This document shows, in pieces, positions 63,307 through 64,000 of a DNA stretch of 64,000 nucleotides. The position numbers and the translations under genes are program-made. The notes beneath the pieces are model-generated. The model saw nothing but the letters and a program-made list of their open reading frames with translations. It was not told where the DNA came from and did no database searches. This DNA is from Xenophilus sp. AP218F (GTDB lineage: Bacteria > Pseudomonadota > Gammaproteobacteria > Burkholderiales > Chromobacteriaceae): the NCBI GenBank assembly GCA_002213445.1, contig NJIE01000025.1, forward strand, positions 1 to 64,000, written 5' to 3'. Positions within the stretch are counted from its first letter, which is position 1, and every line of letters starts with the position of its first letter.

Positions 63307-64000
63307 ATGTTCCAACACGTTGACGCCTACGCCGGCGACCCGATCCTGTCGCTGGTGGAGGCCTTCGCCAAAGACCCGCGCGCGGAAAAGGTGAACCTCA
63401 GCATCGGCCTGTATTACGACGGCGCCGGCCGCATTCCGCAGCTGAAAGCCGTGGAACAGGCCATCGCCGCGCTGGCGCGCCAGCCGGCCCAGCCCTGCAC
63501 CTATCTGCCGATGGAGGGCATGGCGCCGTACCGCGCCGCCATCCAGCGCCTGCTGTTCGGCGCGGACAGCCCGCTGCTGGCCGAAGGCCGCGTCGCCACC
63601 ATCCAGACCCTGGGCGGCTCCGGCGCGCTCAAGGTGGGCGCGGATTTCCTCAAGCGCTACTTCCCCGCATCGCAGCTGTGGGTGAGCGATCCCACCTGGG
63701 ACAACCACGTCGCCATCTTCGAAGGCGCGGGCATTCAGGTAAACCGCTATCCCTACTTCGACCCGGCCACCCGCGGCGTGGATTTCGCCGCCATGCTGCA
63801 AACGCTGGAAACGCTGCCGGAACACGCCATCGTGCTGTTGCACCCCTGCTGCCACAACCCCACCGGCTCCGACCTCAGCAACGCGCAGTGGGACGAGGTG
63901 GCGGCGCTGATTCGCCGCAAGGGGCTGATCGCCTTCATGGACATCGCCTACCAGGGCTTCGGCGCGGGCCTGGAGGAAGACGCTTACGCCATCCGTGCGC
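63307..64000 (+). CDS. tyrB: Aromatic-amino-acid aminotransferase, partial at right edge
   Basis: First 231 residues of a class I PLP-dependent aminotransferase of the TyrB/AspC group, which makes Phe, Tyr and Asp from their keto acids. [49 protein letters not shown] and [13 protein letters not shown] are TyrB-like; the PLP-Lys lies beyond the window. GGAGA precedes the ATG. The reading is open to position 64000. Confidence 0.92.
   Translation, partial: MFQHVDAYAGDPILSLVEAFAKDPRAEKVNLSIGLYYDGAGRIPQLKAVEQAIAALARQPAQPCTYLPMEGMAPYRAAIQRLLFGADSPLLAEGRVATIQTLGGSGALKVGADFLKRYFPASQLWVSDPTWDNHVAIFEGAGIQVNRYPYFDPATRGVDFAAMLQTLETLPEHAIVLLHPCCHNPTGSDLSNAQWDEVAALIRRKGLIAFMDIAYQGFGAGLEEDAYAIRA

Overview
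ORGANISM. The window is GC-rich betaproteobacterial chromosome. The protein sequences (HslVU, TonB/ExbBD, PyrBI, two thermolabile-haemolysin-like lipases, Mu-like tail genes) look most like Chromobacterium or a close relative in the Chromobacteriaceae; this rests on recognition, not a search. An rRNA-operon promoter with boxA at the left edge and four parS-like palindromes suggest an origin-proximal region.

LAYOUT. 1-371: promoter and boxA of an rRNA operon that lies off the left edge on the minus strand. 372-8665: an MFS gene broken by a 10-bp duplication, hslVU, and an iron-uptake block (Fur box, tonB-exbB-exbD, catecholate-type TonB-dependent receptor, PiuC/YbiX hydroxylase). 8865-20534: signalling and metabolism, with a split Aer/CetAB-like energy-taxis pair, an acetaldehyde-dehydrogenase-type gene with a sigma-54 promoter and a divergent AcoR-like activator, RsuA, a FUSC-like membrane protein, two GGDEF-type proteins (one degenerate), a TetR regulator and an orphan solute-binding protein. 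20714-33127: rhlE, a fused LprI-MliC lysozyme inhibitor, yaeQ, a YgjP-like metalloprotein, several periplasmic binding proteins including a tandem pair, a NYN/LOTUS protein, a GNAT acetyltransferase, clcB, and pyrBI with an attenuator-like leader. 33616-43710: an HD-GYP protein, rsmE, an inositol-monophosphatase-family gene, two paralogous GDSL lipases flanking an rRNA-methyltransferase-like gene, an HD-GYP protein with a zinc-ribbon tail, an HSL-type esterase and gmhA. 43806-61646: a Mu-type contractile phage-tail cluster. 61664-64000: alaX-like, GNAT, a small membrane protein and the start of tyrB.

THE TAIL CLUSTER. It has an S24 self-cleaving-type repressor with repeated half-site operators, a Mor-type activator, a full lysis cassette (M15 endolysin, holin-like protein, Rz with nested Rz1), tail sheath and tube, hub, spike, baseplate wedges and two complete tail-fibre/chaperone pairs. 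It has no integrase, transposase, terminase, portal, protease or capsid gene. It is therefore best read as a tailocin (R-type phage-tail-like bacteriocin) or another domesticated contractile particle, likely released by lysis after DNA damage. Two features stand out. The gene at the tape-measure position encodes a 732-residue protein with what look like three successive cell-wall-hydrolase modules and only a short tape-measure-like C-terminus. The duplicated fibre cassettes share long near-identical DNA but carry differently placed receptor-binding modules. No CRISPR array, tRNA, IS element or complete rRNA gene was seen.
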